Assembly (NCBI RefSeq): GCF_009856365.1
Contig: NZ_WMEX01000001.1
Location: forward strand, 62,001-126,000
Reading direction: 5' to 3'
DNA from: Vreelandella halophila
Lineage (GTDB): Bacteria > Pseudomonadota > Gammaproteobacteria > Pseudomonadales > Oleiphilaceae
Length of the DNA stretch: 64,000 bases
Position 1 is the first letter of the stretch. Each line of letters begins with the position of its first letter. Made by a program: the position numbers and the translations under genes. Shown here in pieces: positions 34,323 through 42,025 of this stretch. The notes below the pieces were generated by a model. It made no database searches. It saw only the letters and a program-made list of their open reading frames with translations, and had not been told where the DNA came from.

Positions 34323-36596
34323 TCAGGGATTGAGAAGGATCGGCTCCAGCGCCTCGCCCTGTTCCTTTACTCGGCCGATGATGGCCGTCTCCGGGTACCC
34401 CAGGGCCTTCAGTTCGGCCACACAGGCGTCCGCCTGGTCCGCCGGCACGCTCGCCAGCAGGCCGCCGGCGGTCTGGGGGTCGAAGGCCAGCGGGTAGCGA
34501 GGATGGTTCACCACCTCCTCCTGGTTGCGGATGGCGCGGCGCAGGCGCACGTTGGCCGGCTGCAGTGAGCTCAGGATGCCGGAGGCGGCGGTTTCCTCGG
34601 CGCCGGGCAGCACCGGTATGGCGCTCAGGTCCAGCTCCGCGTCCACGCCCGAGGGGCGGGTCATTTCCACCAGGTGGCCGAGCAGGCCGAAGCCGGTCAC
34701 ATCGGTGCAGGCCTGGGCGCCGTGTTCATGGATGCAGCGGGCGGCCTTCTGGTTGGAGACGAGCATGGAAGCCAGGGCCGAATCGATCCAGCGCCCCTTG
34801 GCCTCCAGGCGTGGATGGGCCGCGAACAGGGTGCCGGTGCCGACGGGCTTGGTCAGGATCAGCACGTCGCCGGGCTTCATGCCGCCCTTGCTCATGACGG
34901 TGTCCGGGTCGATGTAGCCGTTGGCGGCGAAACCCAGCGCCAGCTCCTTGCCCTCGCCGGTGTGACCGCCCACCAGCGCACAGCCGGCCTCGTTCAGGGT
35001 CTCCACGGCGCCGGCCATCATCTGGTAGACCACGTCCTCCACCTTGGATTCCAGCCCGTAGGGCACCGTGGCCACGGCGGTGGCGCTCTGGGCCTCGGCG
35101 CCCATGGCAAAGAGGTCCCCGAGGCTGTGGTTGGCGGCGACCTGGCCGAAGATGTAGGGGTCGTCGATGAAGGCGCGGAAGAAGTCCACGGTGTGCACCA
35201 TGGCCATGCCGTCCGGTACCCGCACCACGGCGGCGTCGTCCGGCGCATGGAGGCCCACCAGGACGTCGTCGCGCTCAATGGGCTGGAGGCTGTTCAGGGC
35301 TCGCGAGAGCACGGTGCTGCCGACCTTGGCACCGCAGCCGCCGCAGCGCATGGCCACGGCGGAGATGGCCTGCTGGGCCTCTTCACTGCTCAGTGCGATG
35401 CCCGAGGTGGGGTCGTCCTTGCTGTCCTCGCTCATGGCCGGGAGGTTGTTGAACTTCGCCATGAAGCGCCGGTCGATCCAGTCCTTCCAGCGCCAGACCC
35501 ACTCGCCCGCAACCCCGAAGGACCCGCGCGAGGCCACGGCGTACTGGTCGCCGGTGCTGATCAGGGCCAGCCACTGTTTCTGCGGGTGGTAGTCCTTCAG
35601 TGCCTTGCCATGCACGGCCCGCCGCAGGTTCTCGGCCAGCGGTTTGCCCTGGCGCACGGCAAAGACCCCTGCCTTCTCGCGCGGGTGATTGACCATGGTG
35701 GCGATGTCGCCGGCGGCGAAGATGTTGGGGTCCGTCACCGTCTGCAGGGTGTCGCGAACCCGGATGAAACCGCCGTCGTCGAGTTCCAGCCCGGTGCCGG
35801 TCAGCCATTCCGCGCCGCCGGCCTGGGTGACCCAGAGGACTTCGTCCGCCTCGAAGGTCGCGCCGCTGGAAGCCACCAGCTGGCGGTCGTTAACCTGCTC
35901 AATCCGCGTTCGTTCGTGAACATTCACGCCCCTTTCCTGCAGAACGGACTCGAAACGGCGGCGAACGCTGCTGTTGTGCGTGGGCAGGAGCTGATCAGAA
36001 GCATTGAAGAGGTGGAAACGGGCTGCCTCCGGGTCCTTGCCCATGGCGCCCAGCTCATTGCGCAGGCGGTACTGCATGGCCAGCGTCAGTTCCACGCCCC
36101 CGGCACCGCCGCCAACCACGGCCACATTGAGCTCGCCCTCGTGGTTCTCCATGCGTTCGAGCAGGGTCTGCCAGCGGTTGTTGAAGCGGTTGATGGGCTT
36201 GACCGGGACGCTGTGGTCCTCGGCCCCGGCGACCTGGTCGACCCGTGGTGTGGAGCCGATGTTGATGGAGAGCAGGTCGTAGGGAATGGCCGGGCGGTCG
36301 CGACAGATGACGCGCTGGTTGGTGCGGTCGATGTCGATGGCTTCGCTGCGGTAGAAACGGGCACCGGCGAATTCGGCCAGGCGGCTGAGGTCGATGTGGA
36401 CGTCGTCGTAGCTGTAGTGGCCGGCGATGTAGCCGGGGAGCATGCCGGAGTAGGGGGTGTGGGTGTCGCGGCAGATGAGGTTGAGGCGCACGCCCGGGAT
36501 GGGGTTCATGGCGAAGTTGCGCAGTACGCCGACGTGGCTGTGGCCACCTCCGATGAGGACGATGTCGCGGAGTACTGGCTGGTCTGGTTGGTCCAT
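34323..36596 (-). CDS. selD: Selenide, water dikinase fused to an FAD-dependent oxidoreductase (SelD/SenC)
   Basis: A 757-residue fusion. Residues 1-385 form an NDH-2-like pyridine nucleotide-disulfide oxidoreductase with FAD motif IVLIGGGHSHVG (12-23), a second dinucleotide motif VVGGGAGGVEL (160-170) and IFAAGDIATM. Residues 412-757 are SelD: C421 and K424 in CGGCGAK are the usual Cys/Lys pair, with APDDAAVV, GGHTGEGKEL and FDPQTAGGLLAS. It makes selenophosphate from selenide and ATP; the oxidoreductase half may generate or channel selenide. The ATG at 36596 is chosen for AGAGGT upstream; the longer open frame runs into repeats. It is convergent with the sen/ovs genes and probably serves them (SenC role). 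No selA, selB or mnmH lies in the window. Confidence 0.92.
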   Translation of the reverse strand: MDQPDQPVLRDIVLIGGGHSHVGVLRNFAMNPIPGVRLNLICRDTHTPYSGMLPGYIAGHYSYDDVHIDLSRLAEFAGARFYRSEAIDIDRTNQRVICRDRPAIPYDLLSINIGSTPRVDQVAGAEDHSVPVKPINRFNNRWQTLLERMENHEGELNVAVVGGGAGGVELTLAMQYRLRNELGAMGKDPEAARFHLFNASDQLLPTHNSSVRRRFESVLQERGVNVHERTRIEQVNDRQLVASSGATFEADEVLWVTQAGGAEWLTGTGLELDDGGFIRVRDTLQTVTDPNIFAAGDIATMVNHPREKAGVFAVRQGKPLAENLRRAVHGKALKDYHPQKQWLALISTGDQYAVASRGSFGVAGEWVWRWKDWIDRRFMAKFNNLPAMSEDSKDDPTSGIALSSEEAQQAISAVAMRCGGCGAKVGSTVLSRALNSLQPIERDDVLVGLHAPDDAAVVRVPDGMAMVHTVDFFRAFIDDPYIFGQVAANHSLGDLFAMGAEAQSATAVATVPYGLESKVEDVVYQMMAGAVETLNEAGCALVGGHTGEGKELALGFAANGYIDPDTVMSKGGMKPGDVLILTKPVGTGTLFAAHPRLEAKGRWIDSALASMLVSNQKAARCIHEHGAQACTDVTGFGLLGHLVEMTRPSGVDAELDLSAIPVLPGAEETAASGILSSLQPANVRLRRAIRNQEEVVNHPRYPLAFDPQTAGGLLASVPADQADACVAELKALGYPETAIIGRVKEQGEALEPILLNP

Positions 36597-36682
36597 TGGT
36601 ACCTCTTGAGTGATGGTCTGTTGCCTGTACCGCGCTGCTTTGTACGGTGAGAAGTGATTACCGGTTTCGCGGGGCCACACCC

Positions 36683-36787
36683 CGTAGGAGCGAGCTTGCT
36701 CGCGATAAAGTCCACGCATCGCTTGCAAGCAAGCTCCTACGGCCCCTGCAAACCGCTGCCCTGTAGGAGCGAACTTGCTCGCGATAA
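36683..36787. repeat. REP-like group upstream of selD
   Basis: A TAGGAGCGAGCTTGCTCGC unit, its GCTTGCAAGCAAGCTCCTAC partner and a further single unit fill much of the 290-bp gap between the divergent selD and outer-membrane protein genes. No clear promoter was recognised in the rest of the gap. Confidence 0.85.
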
Positions 36788-36886
36788 TCTGGCCTGATTC
36801 CTGGCACTGTTAAAAGCGCCACGGAATCACCAAGCGCGCTATGGTATCAATGCCCCTCGCGATACAGCGACAGGGAGAGATATCGC

Positions 36887-37621
36887 ATGAGGCAGGCCTT
36901 TTCAGCGGTGGCTGTGCTGATCCTGCTGGTGCTGGCGACACCACTGCAGGCGCAAAGTTACTACATCGGTGTGAACGGTGGCTATTCCGATTTCCGGGAT
37001 ACGCGCTTCGCCTATGGTGACGGCGGGGACACCCGTGTGATCGGCTCCTATGAAGGGGGTGAGACGGTGTCGGTGAGTATCGGGCGGGCGTCTGAGGGCA
37101 GTGGGACCTTCAATGGCCGGACGGAGCTTGAGCTCGGCTTCCAGAGGGATCGTGTGAGCGGCATGGTCTTTGATGACACCACGAACGAGGAGCCCGCGGT
37201 TGATGATGATCCGGTGGTGGATGAGGAAACCGGCGACGTCGAGGAGGAGGGCAGTCGCGATCGGGTGAGTGATGTGTCGGGTCAGTCCGAGGCGGCGTTC
37301 GGGTTTGCCAATGCCATCGGGGACTTCAGTCTGACCAGCAGTACGGCGCTGGTTGGCGGCTTCGGGTTTGGCCTGGCGGAGGTGAATTTTGATCAGCACA
37401 GCGCACGGGGTCGAGGCGTTGTGATGGATGAGAATGACATCACCTATGGCTACCAGCTGATCGGCGGTCTGGTCTGGCAGCCGTTCAGTGTACTGGATCT
37501 GGAAGTGTCCTACCGCTACCGCTCCTGGGAGGACATCAGCCTGGAGGCGACCAATGGGGTCAAAAGCAATCTCTCGATGCGCTCGCATAATCTGATCGGG
37601 AGTCTGCGGCTGCGGTTTTAA
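36887..37621 (+). CDS. Outer-membrane beta-barrel protein
   Basis: A 244-residue protein with a signal peptide (about 1-22, LILLVLATPLQAQS), alternating beta strands and a C-terminal aromatic end (LRLRF) typical of outer-membrane barrels. Residues about 96-125 are highly acidic (Glu/Asp-rich), which may be an extracellular loop. Length and pattern suggest a small 8- to 10-stranded barrel, OmpW/opacity-like. No specific family was recognised. A GGGAG precedes the ATG. Confidence 0.75.
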   Translation: MRQAFSAVAVLILLVLATPLQAQSYYIGVNGGYSDFRDTRFAYGDGGDTRVIGSYEGGETVSVSIGRASEGSGTFNGRTELELGFQRDRVSGMVFDDTTNEEPAVDDDPVVDEETGDVEEEGSRDRVSDVSGQSEAAFGFANAIGDFSLTSSTALVGGFGFGLAEVNFDQHSARGRGVVMDENDITYGYQLIGGLVWQPFSVLDLEVSYRYRSWEDISLEATNGVKSNLSMRSHNLIGSLRLRF

Positions 37622-37676
37622 TCCGGGCGGGAACTGCTAGTCTGGAGAGCAGTATCCGCAAACCGGAAGGATGGTC

Positions 37677-38096
37677 ATGGTCTGGCTCAAGTCGTTTGTT
37701 GCTGCATTCCTCGCAACCCTGGTGTTCCATCAGGGAGTGTTGGGTCTGATGTATCTCGCCGAGATGGTTCCTGCCGCGCCCTACAACATGGAGCCGAGGG
37801 CGCCTCTGGGCGTGCCGGCGGTGGTCTCGCTGGCGTTCTGGGGTGGACTCTGGGGCCTGCCGCTCTGGGCGGTGGTCCGCAGCATGGGCACGCTGGGCTA
37901 CTGGGGTGTCTCGCTGGTGTTCGGGGCGGTGCTGCCCACGGCTGTCGCCATGCTGGTGGTTTTCCCGCTCAAGGGGCTGGATGTATCCGCTTCCACCTGG
38001 GCTGGAGGGCTTATCCTCAACGGCGCCTGGGGCATCGGAACCGCGCTGTTCATGATCCTGATGGGTGCTCGCCGCAAACCAGCAGATACCCTGTAG
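37677..38096 (+). CDS. Small four-helix membrane protein of unknown function
   Basis: About 139 residues with four hydrophobic segments (near 5-25, 43-62, 70-95 and 105-130). The ATG at 37677 is preferred over 37671 because GGAAGG is then 6 nt away. It ends LTL-stop style with CTG-TAG, where the final codons are the beginning of a REP-like unit. The family was not recognised; integral membrane location is the only firm statement. Confidence 0.65.
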   Translation: MVWLKSFVAAFLATLVFHQGVLGLMYLAEMVPAAPYNMEPRAPLGVPAVVSLAFWGGLWGLPLWAVVRSMGTLGYWGVSLVFGAVLPTAVAMLVVFPLKGLDVSASTWAGGLILNGAWGIGTALFMILMGARRKPADTL

Positions 38097-38150
38097 GAGC
38101 GAGCTTGCTCGCGATGGGTTTCCGGAATCGCCTGCAAGCAGGCTCCTACG
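38091..38150. repeat. REP-like pair overlapping a stop codon
   Basis: CTGTAGGAGCGAGCTTGCTC begins on the last codon of the upstream membrane protein gene, with the partner CTGCAAGCAGGCTCCTACG. The TAG in the repeat is that gene's stop. Confidence 0.85.
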
Positions 38151-38153
38151 GGC

Positions 38154-38468
38154 CTACCGCGCGCACCGGTAGGCCGTACCACTGACCTCCGGCGTGATGC
38201 TGGTCTCGTCGTGCTGCCAGACCACATGGGTGGCATCCCGCCTCGCGGCACTCTCCAGCGCATGGTTGCGGGCAGCGGCCATGGCTTCACCCTGGGACCA
38301 GTGGAATCCCGAGGAACTGCCGTAGACGGAGCCCACAGGCTCACAGCCCTCCACCTCGGAAGGGTGCGCCTCCACAATCCGCGCCGCCTCCGGGCTGGGA
38401 TTGGCGGCGCAGCCGGCCAGCATCCCAGTGGCTGTGACCAGTGCCGTCAGTTGTCGCGCTATTCCCAT
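38154..38468 (-). CDS. DUF4156-like lipoprotein
   Basis: A 104-residue predicted lipoprotein with lipobox LAGC (around residue 20) and a small domain with HWSQGEAMAAARNHALESA and THVVW, resembling DUF4156, a family of short enterobacterial-type lipoproteins of unknown function. Likely membrane-anchored in the periplasm. Its stop is only a few bases from a REP-like unit and its start is close to another. Confidence 0.75.
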   Translation of the reverse strand: MGIARQLTALVTATGMLAGCAANPSPEAARIVEAHPSEVEGCEPVGSVYGSSSGFHWSQGEAMAAARNHALESAARRDATHVVWQHDETSITPEVSGTAYRCAR

Positions 38469-38480
38469 TCAGATCTCCCG

Positions 38481-38504
38481 CTGTAGGAGCGGCCATGGCC
38501 GCGA
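38481..38504. repeat. Single REP-like unit, GGCCATGGCC variant
   Basis: One CTGTAGGAGCGGCCATGGCC unit just upstream of the lipoprotein start on the minus strand. Confidence 0.75.
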
Positions 38505-38617
38505 TCCGTCACTCTCACGCGCAGGCCGGTGGCCCGCATCACTGCTGCCTTGATAACACGTTTCCCGGCAGAGCCGCTATGCTGACAGTAATACAGTAAC
38601 CGAGTCAGGAGTGCAGG

Positions 38618-39751
38618 ATGACGCATACCGGCGTGGTACTGACCGGCGGCGGCGCCCGGGCCGCCTATCAGGTGGGCGTATTACGGGCGATCTCGGATAT
38701 GTATCCCGGCAGCGGTTACCCGTTTGACGTGGTGGTTGGCACTTCGGCGGGGGCCATCAACGCCGCGGCCCTGGCCGGGGGCGGCAGTATCTTCCGGCAC
38801 AACGTGAGTCAGCTGGAAAACATCTGGGCGAACCTGAGCGTGGATCAGGTCTACCATGCCGGCTCCTTTGCCATCATGCGCAACATGAGCCGGGTGGCGC
38901 GCAAGCTGATCTCCGGTGGTGAACAGCGTCACAGCCTGTCCCTGCTGAACAATGAGCCGCTGCGCCGGCTCCTGGAGAAGGAGCTGGACTTTGATGCCAT
39001 CCACCAGACCATCGAACAGGGGCACCTGCGCGCGCTCGGGCTCAACGCCTGCGGCTACACCACGGGCCGCAACCTGTGCTTCTTCGAAGGGAGCACGGAC
39101 GTCACCAGCTGGAGCAACGGGCAGCGCGCCGGCTCACGCACAGAGCTGACGCTGGATCACGTGATGGCCTCATCCGCGATTCCCACGCTGTTCGAACCGG
39201 TGCACATCAACCGGGAATACTTCGGCGATGGTGTGACCCGGCAGATCGCCCACATCAGTCCGGCGATCCGCCTGGGCGCGGAAAAGGTGGTCATCATCGG
39301 CGTCAGCGGCAACAGCCAGACCGAGCCCAAGCGCCCGGAGCATCCGGCAATCCCCACTTTCGGGCAGATCATGAGCCATGTGTTCAACGGGCTCTTCCTG
39401 GACACCCTGGATTACGACATCGAACGCCTGGACCTGATCAACCAGCTGGTCGAGCTGATCCCGCAGGAGGCGCTGACCGGGGCGGGCTTGGATCTCAAGC
39501 CGATCGAGCTGCTGGACATCTCACCCAGCCAGCCGCTGGAGGACATTGCGGAGCAGTACATGGACGGTCTGCCCACCATCCTGAGAACCCTCGCGGGGGT
39601 GCCGGAGGACGGGAACGTCTCCGGCGCCAGCCTGGGCAGCTACCTGCTGTTCGATCACCGTTTCTGCCGGGACCTGATCGAACTGGGCTACAAGGATGCC
39701 CAGGCCCAGAGCGACGAGATCGCCCAGTTCTTCGGCTCCGGCAACCTGTAG
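38618..39751 (+). CDS. Patatin-like phospholipase
   Basis: A 377-residue patatin-family protein. The oxyanion hole GGGARAAYQVG (10-20) and nucleophile elbow GTSAG with S43 are clear, and the dyad aspartate is D204 in YFGDGV (DGV in place of the usual DGG/DGA). Patatins hydrolyse acyl chains from phospholipids or neutral lipids. No signal peptide is visible, so it is probably cytoplasmic or membrane-associated. AGGAG lies before the ATG. The stop TAG is provided by an adjoining REP-like unit. Confidence 0.9.
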   Translation: MTHTGVVLTGGGARAAYQVGVLRAISDMYPGSGYPFDVVVGTSAGAINAAALAGGGSIFRHNVSQLENIWANLSVDQVYHAGSFAIMRNMSRVARKLISGGEQRHSLSLLNNEPLRRLLEKELDFDAIHQTIEQGHLRALGLNACGYTTGRNLCFFEGSTDVTSWSNGQRAGSRTELTLDHVMASSAIPTLFEPVHINREYFGDGVTRQIAHISPAIRLGAEKVVIIGVSGNSQTEPKRPEHPAIPTFGQIMSHVFNGLFLDTLDYDIERLDLINQLVELIPQEALTGAGLDLKPIELLDISPSQPLEDIAEQYMDGLPTILRTLAGVPEDGNVSGASLGSYLLFDHRFCRDLIELGYKDAQAQSDEIAQFFGSGNL

Positions 39752-39820
39752 GAGCGGCCATGGCCGCGATCCGAGCATGGTTCATGGCCGCGACAATCGC
39801 CGCTGTAGCGGCTCCTACGA
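39746..39820. repeat. REP-like pair overlapping the patatin stop
   Basis: CTGTAGGAGCGGCCATGGCC starts on the last sense codon of the patatin gene and provides its TAG. An opposed, decayed arm (CGCTGTAGCGGCTCCTACG) follows before the end of the enoyl-CoA hydratase gene. Confidence 0.8.
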
Positions 39821-40588
39821 GAACCGGGAAAAGTCCGGTGCCCGTTTCTCACTGAAGGCCTTGAAGGCCTCCGCCGCTTCGGGTGACTGCAGGCGTTCGG
39901 CAAACCGCTGGCCCTCGCGTGTCATGGCCCCGGAGACCTCTTCCGCTGTTGCGGCGTTCATCAATTCCTTGGTGGCGCGCAGGGCGGCCGGCGGGAGGGC
40001 GGCCAGCTCCAGGCAGGCGTTCCAGGCGTTGGTTTCAGTCTCGGAGGGATCGCAGACGCCGTTGATCAGCCCGTAGCGCTCAGCTTTCTCCGCATCGAAG
40101 GGGCGCCCGAGCAGCAGCAGTTCGCCGGCGCGTGCACGGCCGAGCCAGCGCGGCAGCAACAGGCTGGAGGCGCCCTCTGCGCAAAGGCCCAGGTTGGTGA
40201 AGGGCATGCGGAAAGTGGTGTTGCTGCCGGCCCAGGCGAGGTCGCAGTGCAGCAGCAGGGTGGTTCCGATGCCCACGGCGGGGCCGTTGGCGGCGGCGAC
40301 AACCGGTTTGGTGGCTTCCGCCAGCCCGAACAGGAAACGGCCAACCGGGGTATGCTGGAATTCGTCCGGCATGCCGTTGGCGAATTCGGAGAGGTCGTTG
40401 CCGGCGGTGAAGCATTCGGTGTTGCCGGTGATCAGGATGGCGCGGATGTCCGGGTCGTTATGGCCCTCGGCCAGGCCGTCCGCCAGGGCGGTGTACATGG
40501 CGTGGGTGAGGGCGTTTTTCTGGTCCGGGCGGTTGATGCGCAGGATCAGGATCTGGTGGCTTTTTTCCTGGATGATGTTGTCGGTCAT
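39815..40588 (-). CDS. Enoyl-CoA hydratase/isomerase family protein
   Basis: A 257-residue crotonase-fold protein. Oxyanion-hole elements are seen in TAGNDLSEFANG and GPAVGIGTTLLLHCDLA, and the catalytic-type Glu in GLCAEGASS. It resembles PaaG/YfcX-like single-domain hydratase/isomerases of fatty or aromatic acid degradation. The ATG at 40588 has GGGGAAG upstream; the upstream open frame is repeat sequence. No other beta-oxidation gene is adjacent, so the substrate is unknown. Confidence 0.9.
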   Translation of the reverse strand: MTDNIIQEKSHQILILRINRPDQKNALTHAMYTALADGLAEGHNDPDIRAILITGNTECFTAGNDLSEFANGMPDEFQHTPVGRFLFGLAEATKPVVAAANGPAVGIGTTLLLHCDLAWAGSNTTFRMPFTNLGLCAEGASSLLLPRWLGRARAGELLLLGRPFDAEKAERYGLINGVCDPSETETNAWNACLELAALPPAALRATKELMNAATAEEVSGAMTREGQRFAERLQSPEAAEAFKAFSEKRAPDFSRFS

Positions 40589-40619
40589 TGTTCTTCCCCG
40601 AAAGTGGTTGATGCGCGCA

Positions 40620-40753
40620 CTGTAGGAGCGAGCTTGCTCGCGATACCCGGATCGCCTGCAAGGCAGGCTCCTACAGCCGTAGCCGCAATTCCTGTGCCCT
40701 GTAGGAGCGAGCCTTGCTCGCGATATTCGGATCGCTTGCAAGCAAGCTCCTAC
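40620..40753. repeat. Two REP-like pairs
   Basis: Pairs at about 40620-40675 and 40699-40753, each a TAGGAGCGAGCTTGCTCGC-type head with a GCTTGCAAGCAAGCTCCTAC-type tail, occupy much of the 320-bp gap between the divergent hydratase and radical SAM genes. The remainder of this gap shows no other feature I can support. Confidence 0.85.
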
Positions 40754-40908
40754 GGGGAGTCTGAATACCGCAGGCAATGGTCACTGTTGGCCGAAATGGC
40801 TTGATCGCAGAGTATAACGGCCCGCATCGATTCTGTAACATCATGGTCCACACGCTGTCTGGTGCGTATCAGAAACAAGAGAAGTCGGTAACAGGACAGG
40901 AATCGATA

Positions 40909-41865
40909 ATGGAAGAGACCGTAGCCCAACCCCTGAAGCTTCTGGATCCACGCAAGTTCCGGGATCCGTGGACGACTGCGGATGGCGAGCCGCGGGCGAG
41001 TGTGCACCTGAAAAAGCTGGAAACGCTCTGGTTCTGCACCGGCACCCTGTGCAACCTCACCTGCGAGCACTGCTACATCGAGTCCTCACCCAGTAACGAC
41101 AGCTTGGTCTACATCAGCGTGGGTGAGGTAGCGGCGTATCTGGATGAGATTGAGCGGGAAGGGTTCGGGACGACGACCATTGCGTTCACCGGCGGTGAGC
41201 CGTTCATGAACCCGGACATGGTGCCGATCCTGGATGAGGTGCTGCGCCGGGGCTATGAGGCGCTGGTGCTGACCAATGCCATGAAGCCGATGATGAAGGT
41301 GAGCGAGCCGCTGCTGGAAGTGCATCAGCAGTACGGCGACCGCCTGACCATGCGCATCTCCATCGACCACTACAGCAAGGACGTGCACGAGCAGGAACGC
41401 GGTAAGCGCTCCTGGGATCCGGCGATCCAGGGCATGCAGTGGCTCAGTGAGCACGGCTTCAACCTCGACATCGCCGGACGGCTGTTTTCGGGGGAAACGG
41501 AGGAGCAGATGCGCGCCGGCTTTGCGCGGCTGTTCGAGCGCGAAGGCATCGGCATGGACGCCCGCGACCCGCACCAGGTGGTCCTGTTCCCGGAAATGGA
41601 CGAGAAGGTGGATGTGCCGGAGATCACCACCTCCTGCTGGAGCAAGCTCCAGGTCTCACCGGATGCCCAGATGTGCGCCAGCTCCCGGATGGTGATTAAA
41701 CGCAAGGGCGCTAACCACCCCGTTGTTGTGCCGTGCACCCTGCTGCCGTACCAGCCCGAGTTCGAGCTGGGCCAGACCCTGAGCGAGAGCTTCCAGGAAG
41801 TCCCCCTGAACCACCCCCACTGCGCCAGGTTCTGCGTCCTCGGCGGCGCCAGCTGCTCCGGCTGA
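40909..41865 (+). CDS. Radical SAM protein with cysteine-rich C-terminus
   Basis: A 318-residue radical SAM enzyme. The iron-sulfur motif CX3CX2C is C48, C52 and C55 in TLCNLTCEHCYIE, followed by the SAM-binding GGEP in AFTGGEPFMNPD. The C-terminal part holds many cysteines (SCWSK, QMCASS, PCTLL, HCARFCVLGGASC), suggesting one or more auxiliary clusters as in SPASM/twitch proteins. The ATG at 40909 has AGGA about 8 nt upstream; earlier in-frame ATGs lack this. Substrate not recognised. It converges on a PfkB-family kinase gene with a terminator between. Confidence 0.82.
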   Translation: MEETVAQPLKLLDPRKFRDPWTTADGEPRASVHLKKLETLWFCTGTLCNLTCEHCYIESSPSNDSLVYISVGEVAAYLDEIEREGFGTTTIAFTGGEPFMNPDMVPILDEVLRRGYEALVLTNAMKPMMKVSEPLLEVHQQYGDRLTMRISIDHYSKDVHEQERGKRSWDPAIQGMQWLSEHGFNLDIAGRLFSGETEEQMRAGFARLFEREGIGMDARDPHQVVLFPEMDEKVDVPEITTSCWSKLQVSPDAQMCASSRMVIKRKGANHPVVVPCTLLPYQPEFELGQTLSESFQEVPLNHPHCARFCVLGGASCSG

Positions 41866-41873
41866 GGTCACCG

Positions 41874-41943
41874 CTGTAGGAGCGGCCAAGGCCGCGATCC
41901 CTCTCCTGGCCAGGGCAGGATCGCAGCTGTAGCTGCTCCTACG
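41874..41943. repeat. REP-like pair, GGCCAAGGCC variant
   Basis: A CTGTAGGAGCGGCCAAGGCC unit and an opposed, diverged arm just after the radical SAM stop. Confidence 0.75.
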
Positions 41944-41958
41944 GTTTCTGCAACCAAA

Positions 41959-41983
41959 AATGCCCGGCGCAGGGCCGGGCATT
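41959..41983 (-). terminator. Rho-independent terminator for the PfkB kinase gene
   Basis: A perfect 10-bp stem (AATGCCCGGC, 5-nt loop, GCCGGGCATT) is preceded on the + strand by AAAAA, which gives a T tract on the minus strand. It therefore fits termination of the minus-strand kinase gene that ends at 42026. Confidence 0.75.
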
Positions 41984-41990
41984 CTCAAGC

Positions 41991-42013
41991 GTAGGAGCGG
42001 CCATGGCCGCGAT
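41991..42013. repeat. Single REP-like unit
   Basis: One GTAGGAGCGGCCATGGCCGC unit between the terminator hairpin and the kinase stop codon. Confidence 0.75.
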
Positions 42014-42025
42014 CACGACTGGCGA

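Noticed and set aside
34674-36650. Long open frame on the + strand opposite selD
   Set aside because: It is antisense to a well-supported selD fusion and has no recognisable domain; high GC leaves such frames open.
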